DNA from: UBA3495 sp964629875
GTDB lineage: Bacteria; Chloroflexota; Dehalococcoidia; Lucifugimonadales; UBA3495
Assembly (NCBI GenBank): GCA_964629875.1
Contig: CAZVRK010000004.1
Coordinates: 53,260-117,259 of the forward strand
Direction: 5' to 3'
Length of the DNA: 64,000 bases
Under the pieces are notes generated by a model that made no database searches, had not been told where the DNA came from, and saw only the letters and a program-made list of their open reading frames with translations. Shown piece by piece: positions 15,580 to 25,175 of the stretch. Both the position numbers and the translations under genes were made by a program. Positions within the stretch are counted from its first letter, which is position 1. Every line of letters begins with the position of its first letter.

Positions 15580-17517
15580 ATGGCCATCGATGGGCTCATT
15601 CCCAGAAAGACATTGTTCGGAAATCCTGACAAAGCATCCCCTCAAATTAGCCCGAACGGCGAACATATTACCTTTCTAGCGCCTGTGAATGGAATATTGA
15701 ACATTTGGTTAGCCAAATCAAACGATCCTAATTCCGCAATGCCGATCACCGAAGATTCAGACAGGGGTATTCGATTTTACGGATGGACATATACCAATGA
15801 ACATATTGCGTATATCCAAGATATTGGGGGAGATGAGAACTGGCATGTGTATGTTGTGAACATACACACCCACGAGACGAAAGATTTAACACCTTACGAC
15901 GGTGTACAAGCAAGATTTCAAGAAATAAGCCCTAAGTTTCCGAATGAATTACTGCTGTCTCTTAACGATCGCGATCCTCAGTTGCACGATATATACAAAG
16001 TTAACCTGAATACAGGTGATAGAACACTATTGCAGAAAAACGATGGATTTGCCGGATATATAACAGACGACAATTTTGACGTTCGATTTGCTACCCGAGT
16101 AACAGAAGATGGCGGCAGCGAACTGATGGAGAAAGAATTAGATTCTTCTTGGAAGCCATTCATAAAAATAGGGATAGAAGACACATTAACTACTTCTCCT
16201 ATAGGTTTTGACGACACAGGGACCATCTTGTACCTAGTGGATAGCCGTGACAGGGACACCGCAGCTCTTGTGTCATTAAATCTTAAAAATGGTGACACTA
16301 CTCTTATTGCAGAAAACCCTCATGCAGATGTCAGCGACACTATGGTGGATCCAAATAATAAAAATATACAAGCGGTAGCGTTTACTCATGAGCGAAAGAC
16401 ATGGATATTCTTAGACGAGAATGTAAAGAAAGATCTTGAATACTTAGAAAGCATATCTCAGGGTGAAATTGAGATAGTGAGTCAATCATTTAATGACGAA
16501 ATATGGATAGTCGCTTTCGTCTTAGACGACGGGCCTGTGCGTTTCTACAAATACAACAGACCAGAACAACAAGCCTCGTTCTTATTCACGAACCGCGATT
16601 CACTTACGGATCTCAATTTATCAACTATGCATTCCACGACCATAAAATCTCGGGACAATTTCGACCTAATAAGCTACTATACATTGCCCTCCGGATCCAG
16701 TGATGACAGCGGAATACCGGACTCCCCTTGCCCAACGGTATTGCTCGTCCATGGGGGACCTTGGCATAGAGATACATGGGGATATAGCGCACTACATCAG
16801 ATGCTTTCCAATAGAGGTTACGCTGTCCTAAGCGTCAACTTCCGAGGATCAACCGGTTTTGGAAAAGCCTTCATAAATGCGGCCAACCTCGAATGGGGTA
16901 GGAATATGCACAATGACCTGATAGATGCAGTTAATTGGGCAATAGACAGTCAAATAGCTGACCCTTATAAAATCGCAATAATGGGTGGTAGTTATGGTGG
17001 GTACGCCACGTTGATCGGGTTAACTGCTACTCCGAACATATTCGCATGCGGTATAGACATAGTAGGACCATCTAACCTACTAACACTTATCAACTCAATC
17101 CCACCATACTGGCAACCGCAAATTGAATTATGGGCATCCAGGGTAGGCGATCATAGAACCGAACAGGGACGCAAACTACTATCAGAAAGATCTCCTCTAA
17201 ATTACATTAACAATATAAATAAGCCGCTTCTCATAGGCCAAGGGGCAAATGATCCCAGAGTGAATCAAGCTGAATCCGACCAGATAGTAGATGCGATGAA
17301 TGAAAATGGGATACCTGTAACCTACGTACTGTATCCAGACGAAGGCCATGGGTTCGTTAAACCTGAGAACAATCTTTCTTTCTTCGCAGTAGCAGAAGCA
17401 TTTCTAAGCAAACATCTAAATGGCAGTTACGAACCTATAGATGATGATTTTGAGGGAGCATCAGTAACCGTACCGACTGGTGCGAGTGAGATACCAGGTT
17501 TAAAAGAAGCTCTGTAA
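15580..17517 (+). CDS. S9-family prolyl oligopeptidase-like peptidase
   Basis: Serine peptidase of 645 residues: an N-terminal beta-propeller of WD-like repeats (about 1-370) and a C-terminal alpha/beta-hydrolase domain. The nucleophile is S471 in MGGSYGGYA, the acid D558 in GANDPRVNQ and the base H590 in PDEGHGF. VLLVHGGPWHRDTWGYSALH forms the oxyanion region. No signal peptide is seen, so it is probably cytoplasmic and acts on short peptides. A good Shine-Dalgarno (GTGGAG) precedes the ATG. Confidence 0.92.
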   Translation: MAIDGLIPRKTLFGNPDKASPQISPNGEHITFLAPVNGILNIWLAKSNDPNSAMPITEDSDRGIRFYGWTYTNEHIAYIQDIGGDENWHVYVVNIHTHETKDLTPYDGVQARFQEISPKFPNELLLSLNDRDPQLHDIYKVNLNTGDRTLLQKNDGFAGYITDDNFDVRFATRVTEDGGSELMEKELDSSWKPFIKIGIEDTLTTSPIGFDDTGTILYLVDSRDRDTAALVSLNLKNGDTTLIAENPHADVSDTMVDPNNKNIQAVAFTHERKTWIFLDENVKKDLEYLESISQGEIEIVSQSFNDEIWIVAFVLDDGPVRFYKYNRPEQQASFLFTNRDSLTDLNLSTMHSTTIKSRDNFDLISYYTLPSGSSDDSGIPDSPCPTVLLVHGGPWHRDTWGYSALHQMLSNRGYAVLSVNFRGSTGFGKAFINAANLEWGRNMHNDLIDAVNWAIDSQIADPYKIAIMGGSYGGYATLIGLTATPNIFACGIDIVGPSNLLTLINSIPPYWQPQIELWASRVGDHRTEQGRKLLSERSPLNYINNINKPLLIGQGANDPRVNQAESDQIVDAMNENGIPVTYVLYPDEGHGFVKPENNLSFFAVAEAFLSKHLNGSYEPIDDDFEGASVTVPTGASEIPGLKEAL

Positions 17518-17574
17518 AGGACAACCCACTGATCTACGATACTGCCATTTCGGTAGAACTCTCGCTGACTTTTA

Positions 17575-18657
17575 TTAAACTGTAATTTTCTTTATTACTG
17601 GTCGATTGTATGGACGAGCCGGACAATAGGCCGATCTTGATCGTGCAGGGTCTCCCGCTACTAATACCAACATGTTACGAGGATCTCTGACTATAGGCAC
17701 TGAAACATCTGGTTCATCAACATTTAACCATTTTGGCCAATAATAAGGGTCTCCTGCTTCCTGGTCTCGCCCGTACCTAAGCTGTTTGTATCTCTGGACG
17801 CGATCTAACGGAACCCTGGCGTTCTCATATAGATAAAATTGAACTTCCTCTTTACTCCATCCCTCTTGGGCAAGACCATGAGCAATAAGCGGGCTGATTA
17901 CAACTACTGCATGGCCTCCATGGATGATGTTATGGTTTAAGTTAGACATAGAATCTGCCAATATCCATAAGGGAAATTCCATACTCCCGGATCCTCCTGG
18001 ATTGTTTCCTCTCGGAGCATCTGCTGCATAAACCATTACACAGCTATCAGATTCGGAATAGCCAAACTCTGTATGGAGGGAAGGCCACGGGGTATCTATA
18101 TCTACACCTACACAATATGAATACTTCGCAGGGGACCCCAATGTAGATTTGTCACCAGAATCTGGATACCCTCCACCGAGGTTGATCAGTATTAAGCGTA
18201 ACGAACGGCCAATAGTAGCGTTAGCTCTAGTACCGGGACCGAACAAACTCGCACCGTGATTAATACCAATCTCCTGAACCACCGGGCCACACACAATAAC
18301 CATAGGTGCAGCTGGATCACTGGTCGCCTGAAGACCTTGCACATCAAATTCTTCATCCAACAAGGCTTCAACAGCAGCTAGTACTACCGGCATATATTCT
18401 GGTTTGCATCCTGCCATAACCGCATTAGTAGCGACCATTTCTACTGTAGCAACACCGTTACGTGGAGGGACAACACCCAGCACTTCGTACGGATCTCGAC
18501 CAGAAGCATTTATCATATTCGATACAGAAACTTCGGTTGGAGGGACAATAGGAAATCCGTCAGTCCAACCATTTTCATAGTACTGTTCTATCGTATCTAT
18601 TACACCTTGAGAAGTGTTCACACCCGAAACGATCTTTCCCTTAGAGCCGTGTATCAT
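17575..18657 (-). CDS. Uncharacterised protein next to the UGSC selenoprotein
   Basis: I do not recognise a characterised family. The 360-residue protein has a conserved-looking GWTDGFPIVPPTE near its start, then RDPYEVLGVVPPRNG, MVATNAVMAGCKPEYMPVV and glycine-rich loops (LFGPGTRANATIGRSLRL). I recall the WTDGLP-PPT pattern from uncharacterised proteins associated with UGSC proteins, but cannot check. No signal peptide or membrane helix is seen. The ATG at 18657 is preferred over the upstream TTG because AGAGG lies 7 bases before it. It lies 73 bases downstream of the UGSC gene on the same strand, so they are probably co-expressed. Confidence 0.6.
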   Translation of the reverse strand: MIHGSKGKIVSGVNTSQGVIDTIEQYYENGWTDGFPIVPPTEVSVSNMINASGRDPYEVLGVVPPRNGVATVEMVATNAVMAGCKPEYMPVVLAAVEALLDEEFDVQGLQATSDPAAPMVIVCGPVVQEIGINHGASLFGPGTRANATIGRSLRLILINLGGGYPDSGDKSTLGSPAKYSYCVGVDIDTPWPSLHTEFGYSESDSCVMVYAADAPRGNNPGGSGSMEFPLWILADSMSNLNHNIIHGGHAVVVISPLIAHGLAQEGWSKEEVQFYLYENARVPLDRVQRYKQLRYGRDQEAGDPYYWPKWLNVDEPDVSVPIVRDPRNMLVLVAGDPARSRSAYCPARPYNRPVIKKITV

Positions 18658-18730
18658 AATCAAGCCTCTTAATGCCGTTCTAAGATTTGTTATATACGAA
18701 ATTAACTAACAAGATAGCTTTGTCAGGCTA

Positions 18731-19285
18731 CTACATACCAATTACGGCTTTTATTATTTCTGGCGCCGCTTCCGAAGCTTTTTCTCCGGCCAAATCGGCG
18801 CCTCCCAAAGGGTGAGATATTACCACTACAGGAAGATCATCCAGATTCATCGACCGTCTAATAGAGTACGCAAGTCGCACAAAACTGGTAGTTGCCACTA
18901 CCACGGCCGGCTTACCTGTCTCTTCAAATCTGATTCCATCGAGCATACTGCCCGACGTACATGACCCTCAAAGACAAACACCCGCTACCATAAAATCAGA
19001 TCTATCCGACATTTCTTGTATTAATTCCTTCGTTGCTGGCTTCGTTGACGTAAATTTACTTTCTAGAATGACATTAGAAACACCATACTCAGACTGTAAT
19101 ATTTCTGCCAGAGATTGGAAAAAGAAACTGGATGTATCATTCGCATTGTCTAACAAGGCTACTGTCGTCCCTTCCACGGAACTAATCCGAGCAGCCATTT
19201 GTCGCTCATCCACTTGGACTTGGCCCGTGGGATCCAAATATGAAACCACATTTGTAGAAATCTCAGGAATTACAGCTGTTTGCAT
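18731..19285 (-). CDS. UGSC-family selenoprotein (in-frame TGA read as selenocysteine)
   Basis: If the TGA at 18970-18968 is read through, one 184-residue protein results. It contains AGVCL-U-GSCTSGSM with U at residue 106: exactly the U-G-S-C motif that names the UGSC family of (seleno)proteins. The sequence before (SDRSDFMVAGVC) and after (TGKPAVVVATTSFVRLAYSI) is protein-like and continuous. GGGAGG lies 8 bases ahead of the ATG at 19285, and no ribosome-binding site suggests a separate start after the TGA. A hairpin follows the TGA (18954-18940). Known members are thought to be redox proteins, with U/C-GSC as the thiol/selenol site. Function in this organism is unknown. It is grouped with a deacetylase upstream and the WTDG-type protein downstream. 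Confidence 0.85.
18940..18954 (-). promoter_or_regulatory. Candidate bacterial SECIS of the UGSC gene
   Basis: On the minus strand the stem CGGGC/GCTCG closes the loop AGTAT, which contains the GU typical of bacterial SECIS loops. The loop begins 18 bases after the TGA, within the usual range of about 16-37 bases. The stem is short, with one G-U pair. Confidence 0.5.
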
Positions 19286-19404
19286 CGATAAACCTCCCGA
19301 GTCATATACGTTAGATTATTCCCAATAGTTACAGCCTATCTTAACAGAAGCATTAAAGCGGAACACTTGATCCAGATTAGTACAAGTGCCACTCTTCGCC
19401 TAAC

Positions 19405-20298
19405 TTAACTCCCGTTATAATTACTCAACCAGTGCGAAGCAATCTCATCTCTTCGAGCGAACCATACGTCTGGGAAACCACTAGCGTACTCCAAAAATCT
19501 TTGAACAGCTCTTGACCTAGCAGGTCTGCCAGTAATTCTACAATGCAGACCAACTGACATCATTTTTGGAGATGATTGCCCTTCTTCATACAGGCAATCA
19601 AACGTATCTTTAAGATATTCGAAAAAGTCATTTACACTGACTAGGCCACCACGCCAGAATCTGGCATCATTCGTCTCAAAGCTATAAGGTATTACTAACC
19701 ACGGAGCTTCATTTACTCTAACAAAATACGGAAGATCATCATTCATAGACAAACTGTCATAAATGAAACCCTGTTCTCCTGCAACCAATTCTCGAGTGTT
19801 AAGACTTGGTCCATAGCGAGTAAACCAGCCAACCGGACGGACTCCTGTAGTACGTTCAAGTGACTCAACTGTTCTTCTTATAGAATCTAACTCCGAATCA
19901 CGGTCCATTGAATGATATTCTTGCCACCGATATCCATGACCACAAATTTCATGTCCTCTCTCTACAATTGCCCGGGCCACTTCAGGATTACGTTCAAGAG
20001 CTACTGCACAACAATAAAACGTTGTTTTTACACCATATCTCTCAAACAAGTTTAGCAATCTCCAAACACCAACACGGCTCCCATATTCGAAAAATGATTC
20101 ATTAAACAAATCACGTTGATCTAGAGGAACGGGTGATGGAACTTCGTTATTAGTCTCATGATGGGTATCCCCATCAAGCAATGAATATTCAGACCCTTCT
20201 TCATAGTTCACTACTACAGATATTGCTATTCTTGCTTTATTGGGCCATACAATATCCGGAGGATTCTCACCATATCCGATAAAGTCTCTACTTTCCAT
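19405..20298 (-). CDS. Polysaccharide-deacetylase-family protein, PuuE allantoinase-like
   Basis: NodB-fold metal-dependent deacetylase of 297 residues. The N-terminal RDFIGYGENPP and the stretch ISVVVNYEEGSEYSLLDGD match the PuuE-type allantoinases, which open allantoin to allantoate without resemblance to classical allantoinase. FYCCAVALERNPEVARAIVE and GHEICGHGYRWQEY follow in the expected order, with the metal-site histidines in the latter. The ATG at 20298 is preferred over one nine codons upstream because AGGAG lies 7 bases before it. Whether the substrate is allantoin or another amide is unclear, since no other purine-degradation gene lies nearby. Confidence 0.75.
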   Translation of the reverse strand: MESRDFIGYGENPPDIVWPNKARIAISVVVNYEEGSEYSLLDGDTHHETNNEVPSPVPLDQRDLFNESFFEYGSRVGVWRLLNLFERYGVKTTFYCCAVALERNPEVARAIVERGHEICGHGYRWQEYHSMDRDSELDSIRRTVESLERTTGVRPVGWFTRYGPSLNTRELVAGEQGFIYDSLSMNDDLPYFVRVNEAPWLVIPYSFETNDARFWRGGLVSVNDFFEYLKDTFDCLYEEGQSSPKMMSVGLHCRITGRPARSRAVQRFLEYASGFPDVWFARRDEIASHWLSNYNGS

Positions 20299-20437
20299 TA
20301 TTTCTCCTACAATCAGGGATGACATGGCAGATTATATGGTGATACCACTAAAATTTGAAGGGATTCATTTGACATCAAGTACGGCCGAGATATAATCAAG
20401 CATTGAATTTGTACTCTCAGAATAAAAGGAGTCATCA

Positions 20438-20953
20438 ATGGCGCAGGTAGAATCAGCTAACCTCAATCCTGAGACAGTATTAGCGGAAATGAAGAAAAAC
20501 GGTGTAACTCACGTGGTTTGGCTACCCGACAGTGAAACGAACTGGTTATACATGCTCATGAAGAATGATCCAGAATTAGACCTAATTCCGGTCAGCAGAG
20601 AAGGTCAAGCTTTCTCGGTAGCTGCGGGATTATCTGTGGGAGGCAAAAATCCTATCATACTGATTCAAAACACAGGAATGATGGAGTCCGGAGATTCATT
20701 ACGGGGTTGGTGCCTAGGCATGAACATACCGGTGGTCATGATGGTGGGATATAGAGGTTACACCCGGCATGGTGTCAATTCAGATACAGCAGCCACATAT
20801 ACAGAAAGATTCTTGAACGCCTTTGGCATACAGTATTATCTCGTCGAGAATGACTCAGACGCGGAAAGAATATCAGTTGCTTTTGAAGAAGCTCAAGCAA
20901 CCAAAAGGCCAGTCGCTATATTAGTTGGTGACGAATACCACGGTTTCCATTAG
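20438..20953 (+). CDS. ThDP-enzyme alpha subunit (sulfopyruvate decarboxylase-like, PYR domain)
   Basis: The 171-residue protein is only the pyrimidine-binding half of a thiamine-diphosphate enzyme. It has SREGQAFSVAAGLSVGGKNP, with the glutamate that activates the cofactor, and QNTGMMESGDSLRGWCLGMN, a pattern seen in sulfopyruvate and phosphonopyruvate decarboxylase alpha subunits. The partner gene follows after 35 bases. Together they form a two-subunit enzyme like ComD/ComE. The keto-acid substrate is not evident, and no coenzyme M or phosphonate genes lie nearby. Confidence 0.75.
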   Translation: MAQVESANLNPETVLAEMKKNGVTHVVWLPDSETNWLYMLMKNDPELDLIPVSREGQAFSVAAGLSVGGKNPIILIQNTGMMESGDSLRGWCLGMNIPVVMMVGYRGYTRHGVNSDTAATYTERFLNAFGIQYYLVENDSDAERISVAFEEAQATKRPVAILVGDEYHGFH

Positions 20954-20988
20954 AAATACTAAGCTAACAATTGAAAACAGGAGCAAAT

Positions 20989-21579
20989 ATGTTTCAAACA
21001 GCAGACATGCTAAATATATTTCAGAAATATCGAGGCGATGCGGTCGTAATACCAGGTAGAGGAGGCCGACATTGGATTGATATCAGCACTAATGAAAAAC
21101 GTGACATTCCCCTCGGCGACCCAGCAATGGGTGGCCACGCCTCGTTTGGAATGGGTTTAGCATTAGCTCAACCAGACCAGAAAGTAGTATTGTTCGACTC
21201 TGAAGGCGATGTCTTGATGAATTTAGGAGCCCTAGTAACAATCGCGGAAAAAGCTCCAGAGAATTTTTATCATTTCATGCTGGACAACGAATGCTATGCA
21301 ACAACAGGCGGCCAGCCAGTACCGAACGCACAGAACGTAGCATACGACGTCATAGCTAAGGGGGCTGGATACACTAGGACTTACGCATTCGATAACCTAG
21401 AAGATTTCTCTAACAATATAGAGGAAATCCTCAGTCAACCGGGTCCGGTATTTGTAGCTATGAAAGTCTTCCCTCATATAGAAAATGAGCCGATCGGTGC
21501 CCGAAGACGCTGGCAAACCCGTAGTAGAGATCAAGTCATCGAAGATGTACAGCAGCAGATGGGTGTCAGCAGTTCGTAA
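20989..21579 (+). CDS. ThDP-enzyme beta subunit (sulfopyruvate decarboxylase-like, PP domain)
   Basis: The 196-residue partner carries the diphosphate-binding half: GDPAMGGHASFGMGLALAQP, then LFDSEGDVLMNLGALVTIAE with the GDG-type motif (here EGDVLMN, binding Mg-ThDP) and DNECYATTGGQP. The ATG at 20989 is chosen because CAGGAG lies just ahead; a TTG six codons earlier is in frame but has no ribosome-binding site. Same operon as the alpha subunit, followed by an M24 peptidase 23 bases on. Confidence 0.75.
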   Translation: MFQTADMLNIFQKYRGDAVVIPGRGGRHWIDISTNEKRDIPLGDPAMGGHASFGMGLALAQPDQKVVLFDSEGDVLMNLGALVTIAEKAPENFYHFMLDNECYATTGGQPVPNAQNVAYDVIAKGAGYTRTYAFDNLEDFSNNIEEILSQPGPVFVAMKVFPHIENEPIGARRRWQTRSRDQVIEDVQQQMGVSSS

Positions 21580-21602
21580 AATCCTAAGTCAGAGCGTAGA
21601 AC

Positions 21603-22916
21603 ATGGAATACATCAAGAAACAACAATTTAAATCTAGACGCACTTCACTGATGAGCCAGATACCAGAAGGAGCCATCATAATTGGTGCATCTCATAATTC
21701 ACCTAGAAACAACGATGTAGACTATGAATTCAGGCAGAATTCTACGTTCTGGTATCTCACTGGATTCGATGAGCCTGATGCCGTACTAGTTCTGAGACCA
21801 CATCACGAAGATCAATGCGTTATTTTTGTTAATCCGTATGACCCACAATTTGAGATCTGGGTAGGAGCTCGTCTTGGTGTCGACGCAGCTCCTGAAAATC
21901 TAGACATTGATGGCGCGTACCCTATATCAGAACTTAACGATCAGTTGCCTCGCCTACTTGAGGACATTGAAACGGTACATTATTCAATTGGGAGCGACTC
22001 CAAATTAGACGACCTAATGATGAACCTAGTCCAAAACCGCAGGGGGTTATCCCAGCGAGGTGGCGTACACTTGCTCCGCATAGAAGATCCGAAGCCTGCT
22101 ATCGACCGAATGCGTCTCATTAAATCTAAACCTGAGATAGAGTTAGTTCAATCTGCGATAGATGTTACCAAAGTTGGCTTTGAAAATGCCATGAGAGCTA
22201 CAAAACCTGGCGCTTTTGAATATCAGGTCCAAGCAGAGATGGAATCGCATTTCAGAAAATTAGGTTCAGTCAGAAACGGATATCCCTCGATAGTAGCGTC
22301 TGGAACCAATTCGTGCATCCTGCATTACATAAACAACCGTGAACAGTTAAAAGACGGGGACCTTCTCCTGATAGATGCGGGAGCCGAATACGATTACTAC
22401 ACTGCAGATATAACAAGAACCTGGCCAGTAAACGGAAAATTCACACCAGCTCAGAAAGAAGTATACGAAATCGTGTTAGCCTCACAATCCGCTGGGATAA
22501 AGGCCATATTACCTGGAATCGAATTTAACGAAGTCCACATAGCCTCTCTTAGAGTATTGGTGCAAGGCCTGATAGATTTAGGTGCATTAGAGGGTGACAT
22601 TGATGGCCTCATAGAATCTCGAGCCTACCTACCGTATTACATGCATGGCACATCCCATTGGTTAGGACTAGACGTGCATGACGCAGGACCTTACAGAAAC
22701 GAAGACCATTCAATTAGTTTAGAACAGGGTATGGTGTTCACTGTAGAGCCCGGACTATATTTTGGAAATCAGGCTACAGAATCCCCTGAAAATCTAAAAG
22801 GCATCGGTATCAGGATAGAAGACAACGTGGCAGTAACAACTGACGGGTATTCAGTATTATCCGACTCCATATTATCTTCTGTTTCGGACATAGAAGAACT
22901 AGTCGGAAGTGTATAA
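21603..22916 (+). CDS. pepP: Xaa-Pro aminopeptidase (M24B)
   Basis: Metallopeptidase that removes N-terminal residues preceding proline. The N-terminal AMP-binding-like domain (residues 1-165) has RQNSTFWYLTGFDEPDAVLV, the pattern of PepP. The catalytic pita-bread domain supplies the metal ligands in LIDAGAEYDYYTADITRTWP (two Asp), HGTSHWLGLDVHD (His), TVEPGLYF (Glu) and GIRIEDNVAV (Glu). At 437 residues the length is typical. It closes the plus-strand group with the ThDP subunits; a hairpin follows. Confidence 0.9.
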   Translation: MEYIKKQQFKSRRTSLMSQIPEGAIIIGASHNSPRNNDVDYEFRQNSTFWYLTGFDEPDAVLVLRPHHEDQCVIFVNPYDPQFEIWVGARLGVDAAPENLDIDGAYPISELNDQLPRLLEDIETVHYSIGSDSKLDDLMMNLVQNRRGLSQRGGVHLLRIEDPKPAIDRMRLIKSKPEIELVQSAIDVTKVGFENAMRATKPGAFEYQVQAEMESHFRKLGSVRNGYPSIVASGTNSCILHYINNREQLKDGDLLLIDAGAEYDYYTADITRTWPVNGKFTPAQKEVYEIVLASQSAGIKAILPGIEFNEVHIASLRVLVQGLIDLGALEGDIDGLIESRAYLPYYMHGTSHWLGLDVHDAGPYRNEDHSISLEQGMVFTVEPGLYFGNQATESPENLKGIGIRIEDNVAVTTDGYSVLSDSILSSVSDIEELVGSV

Positions 22917-22932
22917 GTAAGAACTATCCTAC

Positions 22933-22950
22933 GAGACACCGTGATGTCTC
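22933..22950. terminator. Small hairpin between convergent genes
   Basis: GAGACA/TGTCTC with a 6-base loop, between the ends of the M24 peptidase and the LLM gene. There is no T-run on the plus side, so terminator function is uncertain. Confidence 0.35.
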
Positions 22951-22973
22951 TTGAGTAAACCCGAATCCCCTAG

Positions 22974-24137
22974 CTATATCAACGTTGGTTCAGCTGCATA
23001 ATGTGGCATCACTTCGCTGACAAATAGTTCTAGAGACTGCATAGCCTGCTCGTTAGTCAAACTCCCCCATTGGAAAGAACAGACAAAATAATTAGCCCCG
23101 GTACTCATGTATTCGTCCATATATTCCCTGATGGATGCTGGAGACCCTGCTATTACCCCGAATCCGGCTCCTTTATTCGGAATTCCCCCTAATCCACCTG
23201 GTGCCTGCCTACGTCTTTCCTGTTCTTCTGTTCTTTGCGTCATAGCCCAATACAAATCGCGACGTGCTTCCCTGTCAGGAGCGCTAGCTGGCCTCATTTG
23301 GTCGTTAGGAACTAAGAACTGGGTAAGCCCACGACTTTCAGCTTCCAGTCTCCGAGGAGTGCCAAGGTTCCAAGTGTAGTCCTCCCATGCTGGCTCGCCG
23401 ATGGCCAGAGCTTCTTTATCTGTTTCAGCTACCACGATGTGATTAACGAGACTTATCTTAGGCTCCCTACCCTGAGGGGTTAATGCCCCTACTCCCTGAT
23501 ACTCTTCCCAAAGTTCTTTATATCTTTTCACATTAGCTTCAAAACTATCCAATGATCCAACGATAATGGTGTTCATCCCTTCCATAGCTGCCGTCTCAAC
23601 GTTCCTCATATACCAAAAATCAGGATGAGGCGCTTGTTTTGGTCGAAGCCGCATTGGAAGTTTGTCAAAGTTATAGAACTGTCCATTGAACGTTAATTCG
23701 TCAGTACTCAAACCTTGTCTTACTGCACTAAGTACTTCTTCATATCTGCCCTGGTTTGAATCCACATCGGATTCCTGACCCCAAAAGTATGCTTCAAGAA
23801 CGCCACCTCGGCCGACGCCAATCTCAACGCGCCCGTCAGTCAGATTGTCCAACATACAGATCTCTTCGATGAGCCTTATAGGATGATGTAAGGGAAGCAC
23901 ATATATGCAGGCACCTAGATGTATACGCTTCGTCCTTTGCGAGGCAGCTGCCAAAAACACATTTTGAGACGGTGCCATACTATGAACCGCAGGTGTATGG
24001 TGTTCTGCTAGATGATACGCATAGAACCCAGCTTCATCCAATCGCTCTAGTTGATGTAGTCTCATTTTATAGGTCTCATCTAAGGTCGACCCGGGAACCG
24101 GTTCTATATGGTCAAAAACTCCAAATTCGAGAGGCAT
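22974..24137 (-). CDS. LLM-class flavin-dependent oxidoreductase (luciferase-like)
   Basis: TIM-barrel flavin (FMN or F420) enzyme of 387 residues. Recognisable are the start FGVFDHIEPVPGSTLDETYK, AYHLAEHHTP (the conserved E-H pair near the flavin), HLGACIYVLPLHHPIRLIEE and LTDGRVEIGVGRGG. The last two are hallmarks of the luciferase-like monooxygenase family. The insertion EEQERRRQAPGGLGGIPNKG near residue 300 is less usual. Substrate unknown; such enzymes are numerous in SAR202-like bacteria and often oxidise recalcitrant organic matter. Stands alone between convergent and same-strand neighbours. Confidence 0.85.
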   Translation of the reverse strand: MPLEFGVFDHIEPVPGSTLDETYKMRLHQLERLDEAGFYAYHLAEHHTPAVHSMAPSQNVFLAAASQRTKRIHLGACIYVLPLHHPIRLIEEICMLDNLTDGRVEIGVGRGGVLEAYFWGQESDVDSNQGRYEEVLSAVRQGLSTDELTFNGQFYNFDKLPMRLRPKQAPHPDFWYMRNVETAAMEGMNTIIVGSLDSFEANVKRYKELWEEYQGVGALTPQGREPKISLVNHIVVAETDKEALAIGEPAWEDYTWNLGTPRRLEAESRGLTQFLVPNDQMRPASAPDREARRDLYWAMTQRTEEQERRRQAPGGLGGIPNKGAGFGVIAGSPASIREYMDEYMSTGANYFVCSFQWGSLTNEQAMQSLELFVSEVMPHYAAEPTLI

Positions 24138-24245
24138 AAATATTCTTCCTTATAAAATTACAATGTTATTAGTCGACACTCAAATGTCTTTATGAAGTCT
24201 AGGGACTTTAATGCGGGCATGTCAACAACACCCAAGCAGATAATT

Positions 24246-25175
24246 CTACCACCAATGTATGTCATCTAAAGACTCTTTACCCTGTAGAGCCGCCTCCCAG
24301 GGACTAGCCGGCAAATACTTCCACCCTCCGTCGGAAAACATTATAAGAATATTTGCTTGCTCTTTGTTCTCGGCTATTCTTAGAGCTACATGCAAACCCG
24401 CACCAGCCGATACACCCGCCAAAATACCTTCCTTGTCCGTGATTAAACGCGCGAATGATATCGCTGTCGCACTGTCTACTAAAAATCTCCCATCTAGCAT
24501 AGCAAGATCAACTAGCGGAGGCACATAACCTTCAGACATACTTCTCAGACCCTGTAGAGACTCTCCTAACTTTGGTTCAATCCCAACAACCTCAATCTCA
24601 GGATTAACCTCTCTTAAACGACGACTAAGACCAGTTATAGTCCCTCCTGTACCGATTCCGGCTACTAAAACATCAACGTTAATTCCAGCATCTATTATCT
24701 CTTGGGCCGTCTTTTTGTAGTGCGTCATGAGATTGATCTCATTATCAAACTGTCCCAGATAATGGCAGTTGGGCTTAGAAGCGATATCTTTGGCGATATC
24801 TATAGCACCTTTCATTCCAGCAATTGGCTCGCACCAAGTGATAGTCGCTCCATAAAGCTCCAGAAGGTCGCCTATGCTAGGAGCCACTTCACCCGGTATT
24901 ACAACTTCAACACGATATCCTTTCTGTTTTGCGACCAGTGCCAAAGCTATTGCAGTATTACCACTACTAGCTTCAACAATCGTATCTCCTTGCTTGATTT
25001 CACCTTTCGCCTCAGCATCCTCAACCATGGCCAGAACAATCCGATCCTTAATGCTTCCACTCGGGTTCTGACCTTCGAGTTTCGCGAATATACGTACACC
25101 CGGTTTCGGATTAAACCGAACCAACTCTACGATAGGGGTATTCCCTACTAAGTCCAAAACACCCGATACTTTCAT
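24246..25175 (-). CDS. cysM: Cysteine synthase-family PLP enzyme (CysM/CysK type)
   Basis: Makes cysteine from O-acetylserine or a related substrate and sulfide. PLP is held by K43 in SGSIKDR. The substrate loop is EASSGNTAIALA and the phosphate loop GIGTGGTITG. At 309 residues, with VGNTPIVELVRF at the start, the length is normal. The ending DGGWKYLPASPWE is closer to CysM and mycobacterial-type enzymes than to E. coli CysK, so an alternative sulfur donor is possible. Divergent from the small HTH gene. Confidence 0.88.
   Translation of the reverse strand: MKVSGVLDLVGNTPIVELVRFNPKPGVRIFAKLEGQNPSGSIKDRIVLAMVEDAEAKGEIKQGDTIVEASSGNTAIALALVAKQKGYRVEVVIPGEVAPSIGDLLELYGATITWCEPIAGMKGAIDIAKDIASKPNCHYLGQFDNEINLMTHYKKTAQEIIDAGINVDVLVAGIGTGGTITGLSRRLREVNPEIEVVGIEPKLGESLQGLRSMSEGYVPPLVDLAMLDGRFLVDSATAISFARLITDKEGILAGVSAGAGLHVALRIAENKEQANILIMFSDGGWKYLPASPWEAALQGKESLDDIHWW

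Noticed and set aside
18731..19285. Two separate genes of 105 and 71 residues
   Set aside because: The joined reading gives the exact UGSC motif and only the first frame has a ribosome-binding site.
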